Shown here: positions 12,818 to 12,973 of the stretch, in pieces
Position numbering within the stretch: the first letter of the stretch is position 1
Layout: each line of letters opens with the position of its first letter
Assembly: GCA_045586925.1 (NCBI GenBank)
Contig: JAZNBG010000022.1
Span: 1-12,973 of the forward strand
Source of the DNA: SIG440 sp045586925
GTDB lineage: Bacteria; Bacillota; Clostridia; Monoglobales; Monoglobaceae
Direction: 5' to 3'
DNA: 12,973 nt
Notes under the pieces: model-generated
Databases searched by the model: none
The model's input: only the letters and a program-made list of their open reading frames with translations
Told to the model about the DNA's origin: nothing
Made by a program: the position numbers and the translations under genes

Positions 12818-12846
12818 TTGACAAGGAGTGAAAAGTGTGGTAATAT
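12818..12846 (+). promoter_or_regulatory. First of two tandem strong promoters (P1) reading off the window
   Basis: Perfect TTGACA (12818-12823), 17-base spacer, TAATAT (12841-12846) with an extended TGG. An A/T-rich tract lies directly upstream (12781-12813), like an UP element. No coding start follows before the window end. Confidence 0.8.
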
Positions 12847-12909
12847 AGACGAGTTGTGCCGAGCAGAGCCGGTCGGGAGAAAAACTTTTAAAAAAGTTGA
12901 AAAAAAGAC

Positions 12910-12939
12910 TTGACAAAAGGTAGCTTGGTGTGATATATT
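12910..12939 (+). promoter_or_regulatory. Second tandem promoter (P2), rRNA-operon style
   Basis: Perfect TTGACA (12910-12915), 18-base spacer, TATATT (12934-12939) with an extended TGA. It is preceded by A-tracts (12883-12907) like an UP element and lies 92 bp after P1. Two UP-element promoters in tandem ahead of a non-coding leader are the usual layout of rrn or tRNA operons in Firmicutes. The downstream gene is outside the window, so this is inference. Confidence 0.75.
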
Positions 12940-12946
12940 AGATAGG

Positions 12947-12961
12947 CTCTCTCAAAGAGAG
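12947..12961 (+). other. Small hairpin at the P2 transcription start
   Basis: CTCTCT-CAA-AGAGAG lies right at the predicted start of the P2 transcript, so it would form the 5' end of the leader RNA. The rest of the leader is beyond the window. Confidence 0.4.
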
Positions 12962-12973
12962 TGGTAAGACCCG

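Overview
The window looks like chromosomal DNA from a low-GC member of the Firmicutes, most likely class Clostridia and plausibly a gut Oscillospirales/Ruminococcaceae-type organism. This is inferred from AT-rich intergenic DNA, strong GGAGG ribosome binding sites, consensus sigma-A promoters, a Na/Pi-PhoU fusion transporter, clustered M42 peptidases, and a palindromic CCCTCC...GGGAGG intergenic repeat of a type I associate with such genomes. Species cannot be assigned from sequence alone.

Layout. (1) 1-2186: a non-coding stretch, an AraC-family regulator (+) and glycolytic GAPDH (-), which converge on a shared bidirectional terminator. (2) 2187-4577: a divergent promoter region, then a forward run of rdgB (nucleotide-pool cleaning), a palindromic repeat, a TtcA-like tRNA thiolation enzyme and an ABC-2 exporter permease without an adjacent ATPase. 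(3) 4578-4998: a minus-strand tRNA-Pro(UGG) with its own promoter and terminator. A second copy of its last 29 nt lies 183 bp away, separated by a cassette of back-to-back hairpins and capped by a 24-bp perfect stem-loop that shares the ACCA end. (4) 5078-8456: a MATE transporter (+) and a Na/phosphate transporter-PhoU fusion (-), converging on a bidirectional terminator. (5) 8507-11920: one operon from a consensus promoter. It carries three consecutive overlapping M42 metallo-aminopeptidase paralogs followed by a small Cys-rich/poly-acidic protein. (6) 11923-12973: a biotin-protein ligase without a DNA-binding domain (-), then two strong tandem forward promoters firing off the window edge, in a style typical of rRNA operons.

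The most interesting part is the M42 operon. The first two proteins keep the metal-binding and catalytic residues. The third has lost the metal His, the bridging Asp, the catalytic and metal Glu pair and the C-terminal His, yet remains an intact, translationally coupled ORF. It looks like a dedicated pseudo-peptidase subunit, possibly of a hetero-oligomeric (TET-like) particle. The small CxxC-repeat/acidic protein encoded with it has no function I recognise. The second item of interest is the tRNA-Pro 3'-end duplication with its hairpin cassette, which has the geometry of a tiny element inserted at a tRNA 3' end. Most other genes are ordinary housekeeping genes.
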